From Akebia trifoliata (lineage: Eukaryota > Streptophyta > Magnoliopsida > Ranunculales > Lardizabalaceae), in assembly GCA_017979445.1 (NCBI GenBank), contig CM030711.1, forward strand, positions 18,306,922 through 18,370,921: a stretch of 64,000 nt of DNA, in the 5' to 3' direction. The notes under the pieces were generated by a model. The model saw only the letters and a program-made list of their open reading frames with translations. It was not told the origin of the DNA and ran no database searches. This document shows positions 22,670-34,570 of this stretch, piece after piece; the first letter of the stretch is position 1; the number at the start of each line of letters is the position of its first letter. Position numbers and translations under genes: made by a program.

Positions 22670-23330
22670 TGATTTGTTTGTTAGGTAATTTTTTATATCT
22701 TTGTTGGACTGTATCAATACTGGTATTCTTAGGAAGCATCTAGTGCAGATGCCTTTCAGTTTAAGCGACTCTATATGAGAATTAGGCTTGTTTTGCTAGC
22801 TCCATAATTGGATAGCTAGTGATTCATTAGGTTGATATCTGTTGTAAAATAGTATCAAATCCCTTAAGATGAATCTAAAATGTCACCCAAAGGGACCGTA
22901 AGACATTTGAACTTTTGTAGGATTAGGATTATACTAGTGTCTATTGAAAAAGGTTGGCTATGATTAAGATAAGGTCTTTATGCCCAAATAATATTCCAAT
23001 AGAACTTTGGAAGTTTTGTTATCAAAGGTGGAGCCTAGGCCTAGATGGAAAAAATGGGTGCCTAGACATCCCGGTGCCTAGGCGACACCCACTTTATATA
23101 GAAAATGAAAAAGCAGGGTTTTTCGTAAATAAAACGGTTACTTTTCAAAATTAAGTAATGAAGTTGACACTGTTTTAAAAGGCCCTCACTTCATATGAAA
23201 ATAAGCTTTAAACACTATACTTTGCTTATATGTTTTTTGATAAGTATAATTTAAATTTAAGAAAAAAGGAATTAAAAAAAAATAGAAAAGAGAAGGCCAA
23301 GATAGCCCCTCGGATGTTTATTTGATGGAT
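22670..23330. other. Unassigned intronic or intergenic stretch
   Basis: No gene is seen. At 23030-23095 the words GGAGCCTAGGCCTAG and GGTGCCTAGGCGACACC form a CCTAGGC-rich, partly palindromic patch of the kind seen in dispersed plant repeats. Confidence 0.35.
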
Positions 23331-23337
23331 GTTAATG

Positions 23338-23865
23338 TCACTTTAATTATATATTTATAGGGGTATGTTGGTAAATTTTTATGCAATGTGAGTGCATTAT
23401 GTTGGATTGCGTATTATCCAGGTATTTTGTTTATCAGGAAAATTTCATATGTTTATTTTTAAGAGGAGATGCTGCCGAAATTTCTATAGCATTATAAATT
23501 TTTCTATAATTTTTTTTAAAATTATAAATATTTTAAAATTAATACAATAATTTTTTTTTAATTTTTTATATAATTTTATTATATTTAGTGTAATTATATA
23601 TTTATAGGGGTATTCTGATAATTTTTTATGCATTTTAGGTGCACTATCAACCTTAAGGGTCTTCTAGTCATTTTACCCTAATACAACAGATTCTAAAAGC
23701 TGTATCAAACAATAATTACCAGATTCTGGTAAACAGCACAGCACTTTTACCAAGTTCTATCAAACAAGCTTTTAGTGTTTCAACTTCTAACAGCAGATTC
23801 TTACAACAGATTTTGACAATAGAAGCTGATAGCAGATTCAGGCAGCTGAATCAAACGGGACCGAA
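23338..23865. repeat. Possible hAT-like non-autonomous element with internal duplication
   Basis: A 60-bp segment with TTAATTATATATTTATAGGGG...TTTTTATGCA occurs at 23341-23400 and again at 23590-23645. The stretch 23655-23865 is built of ACAGATTCT, CAGCTGAATCAAACGGGACC and similar words, with TATCAAACA repeated. Tracts of this type are common at ends of plant hAT-like MITEs. Exact termini are not resolved. Confidence 0.4.
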
Positions 23866-25975
23866 GTGTTCGTTTATGATTTCAAGGAGGTAAAATATTA
23901 AAAAGTCGAAAAGCTAACCCTAGGTGTTGCATTTGGGGATTTTGTTTGGAGATTGTGCTTGAGGTCTTGGGGAGGCATTGGAGGACTCAAGCTAGTTTCA
24001 CATTTATGGCTTTACTTGGGACTTCCATGTTTATAGGTGATGGAGCTATGGTTCTTGGTTTTATTGTTCGTCAGGTGATCTTCAATTATCTCTCTTTTCT
24101 TTCAATATTCCTTTCAATAAGGTAGATTTGTTAAAGTTAATATTCTGTTAGCTCATTCTATTGTTGTATCACTTGAAATTCATTTTATACATGGGATTTT
24201 TGGAAAATATTATTGATGTATGCTGTTTAGATTGCTTTTCTATGTGAATTGTATGTTTCTACGCCATTTTGATCCGCTATTTTGTTTCTCCAATTTCTTG
24301 AGATAGTTATTTGTGTTTCCAACTATTCTTTCTTTGAGAACTTAGATCGAGAAACACTAAAATAATTGTCATGTTGAATGGTAAACATTGATTGATCCTT
24401 TCATAAAAGAATATCGATTTGCAATCCTTCTTTTGATTTCTTCAATTTCTTGGATTCTTTCTTAAGAAATAGTCCCTATTTAGTAACTTAAATAAAAACT
24501 AAGATTTATCAATATGTATTATAATACAATCATCCGATTGTATTTCATTGTGAATCTTAAAGATTTGATTGACGAATGGGTTCATCAAACTTTTTTTAAT
24601 GCTCCCGTGGTTGGATAGTTATTTGTTTTTTCCAATTGTTCTTTCTTTGAGAACTTAGATCTAATAACACTAAAAATAATGGTTGTGTTAAATGGTGAAC
24701 ATCAATCTTTTCAACAAGAAATATCAATTTGTTGAAAATCCATCTCTTAAAATTTTCAAAATTATCAGATTTTTTTTTTGAATAACCTTTATAGTAAATA
24801 AAACTAGGAGTAATTATAAGATTAATCAATATTTATTTATTTTCTCAGCAATATATATTATAATATGCTTAGCTGGCTATATTTGATTATGATTCTCATA
24901 GACTTGATTAAGGATATGATTGATTTACTTTATAATCATATATTTAAGAAGTAGGCTATAAGGGTTTAGGGATTTAGGTTGAGAAGAGAGAAGAGATTAC
25001 TAGTATTTGGGTGAAATCCTTTAGGAGATTTTTCCCCATCCAAGAGGCTAGTTGTATGGAGGCTGGATCCTCAAAATTTTCATATCAATAAAATATATTT
25101 GTAACTTAAAATATTTTAAGCGTTTATTTTCAGATTCATAGTAGAATCATCAAATTCATTGAGGGTTTTGATAATTTCTTTTATGTTCTGCCTTTGTTAC
25201 CTTTTTACCTAGATTACTAATATTGGAAGAAGGAAAAATCAGATAATATCACTATATCAACTCCATAAGTATCCTTTTAGAGAGAAAAAATAACCCCATT
25301 AGAGCATATTAATTACAATATTAACTTCATCATTATAATTATTAAAGACTTATCCTACAAATTAATTGGGGGTTACTTGTAAAATTCTTGTTCCTCCAAT
25401 CACTTCCATTTACAAAGGTGTTTATAACTTGGTTAATTTAAGCATATTTGTAATTGTTCTAACTACCTAAATATTGCCACACACTCTCATAGACATATAT
25501 TACTTTGGGAGATTTTTTTGTGATAAATTTCTTTAATAGATTGACCTAGAAAAAGAAACAGTATTCTTTACACTAACATAGAATTAGAGTGAACTAAGTA
25601 TTCTTGACAAAAGGCAAAACATGATTTCCTAAAATGACAAGTTTCTAAGGATACATCTTACTGAACTCGTTAGGTAATTTCTACCTTGACGGATTAACAA
25701 ATATATACATTTTATTTTGATGCTATTAAATTATGCGACATAATTTATTTTTTTATATTTAATGTTGGCTTTTGATATGTAGGAACATTTTACTGTAATG
25801 ATATACACTCTTAGTATATTTTTTAGAAATGCCTCCAAATGAGGTGAATATATACTCTCTTTTAATCTTTTTTATCTTTGATTTTATTTTATTTCTAGTT
25901 GTTAGTATTTCTTTACTTTATACATTGTATTTGTATATCAAGAGTTCCTCGGTTTGATAAGAAAGCAAGTATATA
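23866..25975. other. Unassigned AT-rich stretch
   Basis: No element or gene is confidently recognised. The phrase FMALLGTSMFIGDGAM can be read at about 23998-24045 and vaguely recalls a potassium-transporter motif, but no further match follows. Two related segments with TTTGAGAACTTAGATC at 24333 and 24647 suggest a decayed local duplication. Confidence 0.35.
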
Positions 25976-26359
25976 ATAAGACAATTCACACCCCAAATTC
26001 TTGGGGCCCAAAACCTACAAATGCAAGGGTGAGGTAAAATATAATCTCTATGTGGGCCCCCCAAATTTTAACACGAATCTCCTTGATTAAATGTTAGAAC
26101 CCAAGGCACTAAAACAACACTCCCACAATGATAATAACATAAAGAGTGAAGTATGGGGATAAATAATAGTATCGTTGCAAAAGTTTAACAAGTCTGACAC
26201 ATAAATATATGAATACTACAAAATAACTGAAATGTAAACTAGAACTCAAAGAAAATCTACCAATAAATAAAGATGGTGAAACCTCATACTAACATCAAAG
26301 CTTACTCTGAAACAAACTCAGAGAAAACTGAAAACAAAAAATCCAAACATCTAACCAAT
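25976..26359. other. Unassigned stretch preceding the gag relic
   Basis: Contains CACACCCCAAATTCTTGGGGCCC and GTGGGCCCCCC, GC-richer than the surroundings, as often seen in LTR or leader parts of gypsy elements. No boundary was found. Confidence 0.35.
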
Positions 26360-26700
26360 TACAAGTTCAATACAAACATTGGGCTAAATAGAAACAACAT
26401 GGAAATAATAACCAAAATGCCACAAGAAAGTGTAATGAAGTATGCCTAAAGATGGTGAGAGTCTTTCTCTCAAGTTAAGTCACAAATGCAAGAACAAGAG
26501 ATAAACACCACATTTGTCTTGACATTGGAGCACTCATTCTACACTTATCTTATGGGTCGCACAACTACCAGTTCCTCAGCATTAGTTAAATTGGAAGACC
26601 GGGCAAAGGATAGGATCTGAATTGATTTGATCATTGATTTCACAAGCTTGGAAACACTAGCATGATGATCTACACAAAAGAAGCCAGATGGTCCACCTAA
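26360..26700 (+). pseudogene. Decayed Tat-type gag fragment
   Basis: Reads QEQEINTTFVLTLEHSFYTY and SSALVKLEDRAKDRI, colinear with the element Z gag at about 63655-63960 (TEQEMNTTFISILGHTFYTH, SNLVQVADQVEERD). It covers the middle of the gag domain and contains several stops. Upstream and downstream gag parts are not recognisable. It shows that a further, much older Tat-type copy once lay here. Confidence 0.7.
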
Positions 26701-27895
26701 AAAAATCAACATTCAAAAAAACCAAAAAATCTTAAAAAAGAAACTTACATTCTTTCCAATGAATATTTATTGGACCTTCGTCCTCAATAAATGTATTAAT
26801 TAGAAGGTCCACCATAAAAAATTATAAAAAAAAAACAACTTCAAAAATAAAAAGTTGCATCCCTTCCTGGGAATATTTATCAGGTCTTCATCCTCGGGAA
26901 GGAAGTTAATTTATAAGGTCCACTACAAGAATAAAATTAAAAATAAAAATTATTAAAATTTCAAAAATAAATCAAAAGTTTACTACAATTAAAAAATTCA
27001 ATTTTTTTAAAACATACTTCAAATATGAGCTTGATGACCACAAAGAATATTGGACTCAATAAATGACATGGGTGTCATATAAAATATTGAAAAGCTAGGC
27101 TCAGTTCGATCGAAGGAATATACATAACCCAAAAATCTTAAAGATTTCCTCTTATCCTCTTCCAATATCTTTTGAATACTTTTGGTTCACATTGGTATAA
27201 ATTGTGAAAAATAAAAACAATAAAAGAAAATTTCATGCCATAACTAGGGAAATTCCAATATTTTTCAGTCCAGGGCAATCAAAAATCTCATTCATCGATA
27301 GAAAGCCTTTCTTCTAAAAATACCAACTCCATTTTCGATCATCGTTAAAGTCCAATTTTCAAGTGAATGTCACAAATTGAAAAAGAAGCTTATGTCAACA
27401 TGATTTCTTCCAAGCCTTGACCTGAGATGAGAATGGAAAAATATTTGCACCAATTTAGGGGAAAATCTAAACAAGAAATTTGTGGCGTTCTTGGAAAGCA
27501 CACCCAAGAGGATCATGAAAAAATATAGAACATAATAGAATACGAGAAAAAAATGTTCTGTCTACAAGAAGATTCTAAGAGAAATTCTAGTTTAATCACA
27601 AAGGAATAATCATATTCAAGAGTTTGGACCTACAAACTATGTTATCTTGAGCTGACAAACATCAAATGTCATCAAAATATGTTATTCTTGAAAAATCAAA
27701 TCTCAAAATCAAGGGAGTCTTTCCTTTTACTAGCTTAACATATCTAGCGCTAGTCAACCCATTCTAGCATTCATCATCTTTCAATAACCTAGAACCGGGG
27801 TATGCCACCCCACACTAGGGTCGTTTTTAAAAAGTAAAATAGAAAAGAAAAATCATTTCAAAAGGAGTCGAAGAGAAAGGAAAATCAATCATAAT
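26701..27895. other. Non-coding remnant after the gag fragment
   Basis: A diverged direct repeat of about 67 bp sits at about 26750-26815 and 26865-26930 (GAATATTTATTGGACCTTCG / GAATATTTATCAGGTCTTCA). The rest is A-rich without genes. The words CGGGGTATGCCACCCCACAC at 27797 may belong to the decayed Tat element. Confidence 0.4.
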
Positions 27896-27899
27896 TTAT

Positions 27900-28070
27900 C
27901 ACATGGTGGTAACTCTAATTGGGAGCCTTGTACAATCTCGAAATAGGAAGAGGAAGCCTAAAAAAGTGCACAGTGGCAGCTCCAATTGAGAGCCTTGAAC
28001 AATCCTGAAACAGAAATATGGAGCCTAAACAAACACACAGGGGCAGCTTTGAATCGAGAGCCTTGAACCC
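27900..28070 (+). repeat. Three-unit tandem repeat, about 60 bp
   Basis: The phrase GGCAGCTCCAATTGAGAGCC followed by TTGAACAATC recurs in diverged form near 27905, 27973 and 28031. The open stretch on the minus strand across it is an artefact of the repeat. Confidence 0.7.
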
Positions 28071-28832
28071 AAATAGGCTTATGACTTTGAAACGTCAAAG
28101 TTCTATTATTTTTCTCCTTAAAAAAAGTTTCTATAAACAATGCAAGTCCGACTTGTTGGAAGTATGGTTAAAAATATTTATCATGGAATTTCATTAAATC
28201 CAAGATTTCAAAATAGCTCAATGCCACAAAATCAAGGAATTCAAAGATGTTAGATCATGTTAGACCCCATTCTTGGGCAACAACTTCTATAATATACATC
28301 CTCCCACTTGATGCTCTCAATTGTTTATGAACAAGTTCTTTCTACCTTGCGCAAAAAGGGAGATGTACTTTTTTTTTGGACAAAAAATAGAATAAATGAC
28401 AAACCTTTAGTTCAACCAATTTTATCATATAAGATTCCATATTTTGAGCCTATACCATTTCTATATGAACCTAAACCATATATGTGTTTCGTCCTAAAAT
28501 TAGGCCTTCTCTGATCAAAAAATAATTTTTATTATAAATTCTCGTTAGCCATTCTTTCCCTAAAATGTTCCAATACGCAAGGATTCCAATCTTTTACCAA
28601 CCACCAACTGAAATAAATCAAATTGACACCAAACATATCCAAATTCAAAATTGCTTACTATTCCTATGACATAGGAAATAGTAAAGATGCCTTGGTAATA
28701 CGGATTCCATTCTTGTTTATCTTTCAATGTAATTTGAAATTCCTTTTCTTTATAATTAGGTTCCTCATCCCATTCATAACCAAGTTTTTTACTTAGCCAT
28801 GGAGCACAAAAATAAGCTTACGAAGGAATATT
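28071..28832. other. Unassigned stretch left of solo LTR D
   Basis: The open stretch at 28308-28514 (plus) and its surroundings show no family that I recognise. This is the target sequence into which LTR D inserted; its continuation lies at 31202. Confidence 0.35.
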
Positions 28833-28837
28833 GTTAG
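28833..28837. repeat. Target-site duplication GTTAG of LTR D, left copy
   Basis: Recurs at 31197-31201 immediately after the LTR end. Confidence 0.85.
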
Positions 28838-31196
28838 TGTAGACACCCTAATTTGATCAAACAATCCAAAGAACTTGTTTGAACCTAGCATAGAGATTCA
28901 AATCGAGAGAATTTCGATCAAAAAGTAGAACCCACTTAGATCAATAAGAGCTGATCAATCAGGATCTTCATAAAACAAGTTTTTCTTGGCCATATGGCAA
29001 AATGGCTAATCATAGCTTTACTTGTCCATTTGGTGCATATGGCCAAGCCAATTTTTATGTTGACTTGTCTTGTTGATGTATGTAGGTTCAAATTGCATTG
29101 TCTTTCGCTCAAGAAAAGCAAAGCTAAGTTCTTTTTGGCTATACCTAGCATACATCCAATTCTGTTAAGAAATGACCTCATCCAACCTCTTAATTGAGAT
29201 TTTCCCTCTTTTAATCCCATCTTAATTCCCTAAACAACCTTGCCTTAAACCTCATAATTCTACCACTCCTATGTTCTTTTAGTAACATCCCTTGTCTCCT
29301 AAACTTGACCTAAGGTCCTTCTTGGTCCGCACCCCCAATTTGTTGAGAACCATTAATAGCAATTCACCTCCATACCCTTCTAACCTTCTTCAATGTTCAA
29401 ATAAATTTCATAAAATTCACTGTAAAAATTTCATGGTATTCAATGTAGATTGACCATGTTCAAGAGGCTATAACCATTTCGTCGACTCTAGAGAAGTCCC
29501 TAAAACTTGTGCCTAATGACTAATCTATCCTCAAGTTCTTAGAGAGCTAGCCTGGCAAATTGTCAAGAATGGCCAAAAACACCACTCCATTTTACATTCC
29601 ATCTAACCTAGACTTCAGAATTTTAGTCAAAACTAAGGTCTTAGGACACTTCTATCTCTCATTTAGAATTCTTTAGAAACTACTGGGTTTTATTAATATA
29701 TCCCTTGATCATCTTGATTGGTGAAAATCATAAGTGAATGAAAGACTATCAAGGCCAAAGAGAGGAGTGGTAATTTGGCTTTCTCATTGAGGTTTTAGTG
29801 AAAATATTGAGAATTTAAAGATTTAGAAAAAATTTATCCCTATGGGTTTCTCAAAATCCTATAAATAAAAGGCCCGTTCAAGACAAGGAAAAAGGAGGAG
29901 AAGAATTAAAATTCTAGAATTCTGTCAAAATCCCTTCTCAAAGCTCCTGAGCCTTCCCAAAATTCTGTCTTGATAGCCACTCATTCTCTCAAGAAGATAT
30001 CCCCTAAGAAGAATGAAAAAGAAGAAGGAGACCGAGGTGGGAGAAGTTTTAGCTCCAACTCCCTTCTAATTTCCCCTACTCTCACTACCTTTTATTTACC
30101 TTTCAAGAAATTTTCCCTTGTTTACATGCTTTCTAGTTTAATAATGTTGATCTTTTGATTTCTAGTCCAGAGACTTGGGGGTAAAAAGGAATCTCTCTTT
30201 GAGGTAATCTCCTCCAATAAGTCCTCAATATGGCCTTTGAGAGCATTAGAGTACTTTGTTCTTACATTCTTTACTTCCATGCAAATTTAAATTTCTAGGT
30301 TACTTTGTCTTTAATTCCATTTACTTTCCATGCAACTTAAATTTCATGGTATTGATGTTATTCAATTTTATTTAATCTCATGAAATTTAAATTCTAGAAT
30401 AAATTTTTTCTTTTATGCTTTTCTTGATGGCAATAGAGTTAAAGAGTAAACCCTCCTTGGAGGTAATCTTCTCTTAATAAGTTCATCCCATGCATACACA
30501 TTTGCACATACCACATCCTATTTTTCAAAAGGGTTAAGAGTCAAAGGTGGCAATCTCTCTAGATCTCCACCTAACCTTCTAAACCAACAAAAAATAGTCC
30601 CATGGAGGACATAAAATCATTTATAAGGTCTGTAGACTTTCCAATGGTAGAGTTCAATTAATGGACACCTCCTAAAGGTTAAACTAAAAAAATATACTCT
30701 CAAGTGAGCACATAAGTCTCCAAAAGAGCATTTTGGTCTAGAATGGTGGAATCCATATGGATTCCCACTAAAATCCTAGGCTCGCAAAAAATTTCCAGCA
30801 AGCTACCTTTTCATTTTTAACTTGCTCATTCTCTTAATTTGTCCATTTTCTAAAATTAAACTATAGACAACTTTTCTTAAAATTCTCTATTTAATATCCA
30901 GCAAGTTCCGTTTATTTTCAAAATCATAAAAAGAGTTTTAAATGGTTAATTTATGGTCAATCCACGACAACCATCTTAGATACGAGAGAAAAGGTGCTTA
31001 ACACCTTCCTTACTTAGAATCTCTAGGAACACTTAACCCCTATCCTTTGGGATATGAGAGTCACTACAAGTCAAAGAAAACATATTTTGAAAACATTTTT
31101 ATGATATCCATTTACACATTAATTGAATGGTGACGACTCCAAAACCCAAGTTGATAAGCTCAAACCTTTAAAAGCTTCGAAGTATGCATATCTATA
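28838..31196 (+). mobile_element. Solo LTR D, second Tat/Ogre-like LTR family
   Basis: A 2359-bp LTR starting TGTAGACACCCTAATTTG and ending TATCTATA (TATCTACA in the inverted copy at 43688), flanked by GTTAG. A TATA box lies at 29860-29867, followed by a downstream untranslated-like region. The hairpin GGTGCTTAACACCTTCC is at 30993-31009 and a PBS-like GTGACGACTCC at 31130-31140, 56 bp from the end. Its right 1.06 kb is duplicated inverted at 43688-44734. Open stretches inside (28936-29220, 29970-30158) are not genes. Confidence 0.87.
29860..29867 (+). promoter_or_regulatory. TATA box of LTR D
   Basis: TATAAATA followed by AAAGGCCCG, at the expected position in the LTR. Confidence 0.65.
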
Positions 31197-31261
31197 GTTA
31201 GTATGTTCCGTAGCATAGATAACTAGATTTTTACTAAATTATGGTTAAAAATGCATACATG

Positions 31262-32012
31262 ATTAGGAGCTTATTCAACCCCTTGATGACACCAAATTAT
31301 GGTTGGAATCCGATGGACAACCTATCTCGATTCTCGGTGCAACAAATGACACCATCATACCAGCAACTTCAGGTACAAAATTTGTTCTAATTAATTCTGC
31401 ATAATTAAGAAATTTTTAGTTAAATTGGATATTGGTTCTAATTATAGATCCTAATTATCATAACAACAAGGAATGACAAGTACTGGCACTGAACCGATTC
31501 AGTGAAATTAGTATCTAGGGAGTCTGGAAAGCTCCTTGAACATAGCTTACGTAGTGTACGATGTTTCGATACCATTAATTCAATAATCCATGACAAAAGG
31601 AACATTTTAGATTCTTCTGATAGATGTATGACTTAATGACTTTAACTATAATAGTTACAGAGAAAAATGGTTGGTTATGATGACTCATCATGGACAATGC
31701 TGCAACAGACACCAATGGGTCATTTAGCAATTATAAGGTACCAAAATCTTTCATGGCTACTCTTTCATTTTTAAATAAATAAAACAGTTATTTATTATTA
31801 TTTTTCTTGGTTTGTTCGGATATTGTATATTAATCAAATAAAAGTAATTGTGTGAAATATTTTGGTCAGTAAAAGGCCGAGGCATGCTGGGGTTTGATGC
31901 GGACATGTTGATTGACCCACGAACACCCCCAATGATGGCAGGATTTTCTCTTGATGAGGATGATTTCTTTTAGGCTTTCACATTTGTAGTAGATTTTAAG
32001 TGGAAATAATGA
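31262..32012 (+). pseudogene. Unidentified multi-exon gene remnant (arm 1 copy)
   Basis: Three exon-like blocks with splice-like borders. Block 1 (about 31292-31371) encodes ESDGQPISILGATNDTIIPA and ends before GTACAA. Block 2 (about 31659-31736) encodes DSSWTMLQQTPMGHLAII, preceded by TTACAG and followed by GTACC. Block 3 (about 31874-32008) encodes DPRTPPMMAGFSLDEDDFF, then a TAG stop where the arm 2 copy has a leucine codon (TTG), and ends FVVDFKWK before TAA. The last codons are followed by an untranslated-like tail. The pattern is conserved in the inverted copy at 42806-43600. I do not recognise the protein family. The in-frame stop in block 3 makes this copy non-functional. Confidence 0.5.
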
Positions 32013-32149
32013 TGTAAAAGATGTAATGTAGCTAATTGAAAGAGGTTTATATATAATAATGGCAGTATCATTTATAAATGTAGCCTAAATTATTTCTTTG
32101 AAAGAGATTTCAAAATGCAAAATTATAATATCCTTTTATTGGGCCCTGG

Positions 32150-32385
32150 AAATAGTGGTTAGAAAATGTTTAAAAAAAAAAAATTAATTTCTTTTTAAAA
32201 AAATTGATTTTTTGAAAAATTCCACAGCTTTAGACGATCGAATTTTTGCAACTACTATTGACAACGGAATTTCATTTTCGATACAACTCATTTCGGCAAT
32301 TCAATTCGGTGCAACAATATGTCATTTTTTAACCTCATTCGATGGCCCAACGCCATTGACTTTTCTTGTTTTTCACGTAAGCAAT
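32150..32385. repeat. Small element-like segment shared by both arms
   Basis: Begins near GAAAAATTCCACAGC and ends CATTGACTTTTCTTG. Subterminal words GACGATCGAATTTT and TCATTCGATGGCCC are partly inverted to each other. It is present in arm 2 at about 42490-42690 and absent from the third copy at 50950, as expected of an inserted MITE. Termini are not proven. Confidence 0.4.
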
Positions 32386-32499
32386 TAAAAAAAATAAAGC
32401 AATGTCAACAGATTTAAACAAACAATGATAGAAAGTATAGCTTGACATGGTAGATCTAGTTTTTATGAGGCATTATTAAAAGTTTCAATCGTCAAAGGT

Positions 32500-32700
32500 T
32501 GCCATTCTTTTTTTGTTTTCCTATATGTTGACATCAATTCTAAGCGTAGCCCAATTAGGTGTTCTAACATCAATTATGGGATTTGACTCATCTTCTTCCA
32601 CCGCGGCATTAGCGAGCTTTGGCTACAATGTTTTCGGCCACCCTATGTTGTGTGTGGCAAAATAGTCATGGGTGTTTCAGATCATTAACAAGTTTCAATG
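32500..32700 (-). pseudogene. Exon-like remnant of an unidentified gene, opposite strand (arm 1)
   Basis: On the minus strand reads AKLANAAVEEDESNPIIDVR and on to TPNWATLRIDVN. The same peptide is readable in arm 2 (plus strand, about 42000-42053) and, diverged, in the third copy (minus strand, about 51235-51335: DPKTDLRTPNSAVLRPVNI). Conservation at peptide level across three copies suggests that it was coding. The family is not recognised. It lies tail-to-tail with the remnant at 31262-32012. Confidence 0.4.
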
Positions 32701-32832
32701 ATCTTGACATGAGTCATAAAACAAAAGGTTTTCATGTATGTATAAAGCCTACGTGCCTTGTTTCTTGGATGTCTCATTTTGTTGGTTATTAAATGTAGAG
32801 ATAAGTGAAACTATGATAAAGAAAAAAATCAA

Positions 32833-33848
32833 TACTATGTCATTTGACACCAAAAATGACTGCTCAAACTCTCACAAGAGCAGTCAGAAAAAATCGACTG
32901 TGTTTGGCTATCGGGAAAAACGATTGTCGTTAACAGTCATTAAAAAATGACCAATTCCAAAATGCGACTGTTTGTAGCTGTCATTTTTTCTGGATTCTAT
33001 AATAAAAAAAAATTTTCTTTTGGATTTATAATAAAAATGAACTACAACCAAACCTCCACAAACCATACCAAAACAGTCGAACCCTAATTATGAAAAAGAA
33101 TACTCAGATCATTCAACAACCCTAAAGTAATTTGATCCACCAGTGTAGAAACCTCATGTAATCAAAGAATCTCAAAATCTCAAATCTTGAAAGATGGAAA
33201 GAAAGATAAAGAGAGAAACCTAACCTGAACAGAGAAATCGGAAGAGTCATTTCGTTCTTGTTTGATTGAATTGAAGAACATAAACCCTAGTTCTTGAGAT
33301 CCAATCGAAAATCATAAACCCTAGTTTTTGAGTTTTTCCATTTTAGACTTGTGAACTCTGCGAACCCTAGATCTAGGAACCTGTGGAAAGAGAGAGAGAG
33401 AGAGAGAACATGAATCGTAGATCTGGATGCTATGAAAAGAGTGCAAGTGTGCGAGAGACAGAGATAGAGCAAAAGAGAGATACAGGGACATGGCGAGAGA
33501 GAAACCCTTAGAAATACTTGAGTTTTAAGGATCAAAGATAATATGCCTTCGATAAATCATGATTGGAATCCAACGATACTTCACCAAACAATATCACAAC
33601 CACCATCGAAGAAAAACAATTCGAAGAAACTGGTTAAGAAGCCTAAAAGTAGATATTGGTTAAGTAAGAAGAAACGCTCAAAAACGATACTAATATGAGA
33701 GAGAGACGCAAGAGAGAGTGTGACTAAGAGAGAGACCGTGCAAATGAGATTTGATAGTGTATCACATAATATCTTTCTATTCTACTTAAGATTTACTAGT
33801 CGTTTTAGTGCAAAAACACAGTCGATAATACCACAATGTGACGTAGTG
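32833..33848. mobile_element. CACTA-like non-autonomous transposon
   Basis: The right end reads GACGTAGTG, whose complement is CACTACGTC. The left end reads TACTATGTCA here and TACTACGTCA in arm 2, one base from CACTACGTCA. Subterminal regions are packed with short GACTG/CAGTC words in both orientations (32857-32990; also 33800-33830), the classic CACTA layout. No transposase is present; the interior holds UTR-like AAACCCTAG words and a GA microsatellite. The third copy of the locus (51480) lacks the insertion. The 3-bp flanks (CAA and ATA) do not match, so the target duplication has decayed or the end is off by a few bases. Confidence 0.65.
33386..33407 (+). repeat. (GA)n microsatellite
   Basis: A GAGAGA run within the CACTA-like element. 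The minus-strand open stretch across it is not a gene. Confidence 0.8.
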
Positions 33849-34255
33849 ATACTAATACGGTCCAGTTTTCAGCAAGAAGATTAGAAATTGTCCCTTGACT
33901 AAAAATATGCTTCATTGGCTCGAAAATCACCAATGTTGGCATTTAAAATTCAAACACAAAAGCAGCAGAAATAAATATACGGGGTTTAGTCTTTAAATCT
34001 GAGAAATTGGATGAAGAAAGAGTTGAAAAATTATAAAGTAGTCCACAAAGTAAACTATATATCCATGGCTTTGATCTTCTTCTTTCATTATTGTTTATCT
34101 CACAAAGATGGAGAACATTACAAAAGAAAACTATCAAGACCCAAAAATTTCTATGATCAATAAAAAATATTGCATATATGATTATCCAATATATGTAGAT
34201 TGTTGGCTTATGTAATATGTTATATATGTAGTTAAAGGTTTTGACAGACAATAAA
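33849..34255. other. Locus sequence right of the CACTA-like element
   Basis: Non-coding. About 33885-34140 matches 51500-51775 (shared GAAATTGGATGAAG and CTATATATCCATGGCTTTGAT), so it belongs to the same duplicated locus family. Confidence 0.55.
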
Positions 34256-34261
34256 CAAAGA

Positions 34262-34570
34262 AGTGGAATGTGGAGCTCTAGTGGAAGCGTTCGAGATCTT
34301 CAGGTTTGAGATGTCTAATGGGTAGTGAATGCTTTGAAGGGCTCACAAGCACCTTCGAGGTTAGATGCCCAAGTTCAGAGAATAAGGAGTTCCTTGGCCA
34401 AATTTTCATGGACTGTCCAACATACTTTGAGAGTAACAAATTCAATGACAGATGCACAAGTGAATTATGCAATCAGAAATAAGTCATTGTCCAATTTTGT
34501 AAATAATATTAATGTTCCTTTTATTGCTAGATGAGCCTTAAATGGAGATGAGCTGAATTTTCCCTTCTTA
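34262..34570 (+). pseudogene. LINE RNase H C-terminal fragment
   Basis: Reads SQAPSRLDAQVQRIRSSLAK, FSWTVQHTLRVTNSMTDAQ, and later NNINVPFIAR. This is the typical C-terminal part of the RNase H-like domain of plant LINE-type or reverse-transcriptase-associated proteins (pattern HxxRxxNxxAD, here with TDA). Upstream codons contain two stops. It is a short 3' relic of a LINE; no RT is joined to it. Confidence 0.7.

Larger units (their letters stand above)
30140..33039 (+). repeat. Left arm of a 3-kb inverted segmental duplication
   Basis: Colinear with the reverse complement of 41523-44734 through the right half of LTR D, the unknown gene remnant and the left part of a CACTA-like element. The arms differ by many point changes and by about 255 bp (42240-42495) that is missing in this arm, near 32380. 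Confidence 0.9.

Noticed and set aside
23950..24075. Possible potassium-transporter (HAK/KUP) exon, phrase ALLGTSMFIGDGAM
   Set aside because: Only one short phrase fits; flanking residues and the next expected motif are absent.
28308..28514. Possible organelle-derived or unknown gene of 68 codons
   Set aside because: The translation resembles nothing specific and neighbouring frames are closed; kept as unassigned DNA.
33287..33535. Minus-strand open stretch rich in Leu/Ser/Cys
   Set aside because: It is a translation of the GA microsatellite and UTR-like interior of the CACTA-like element.
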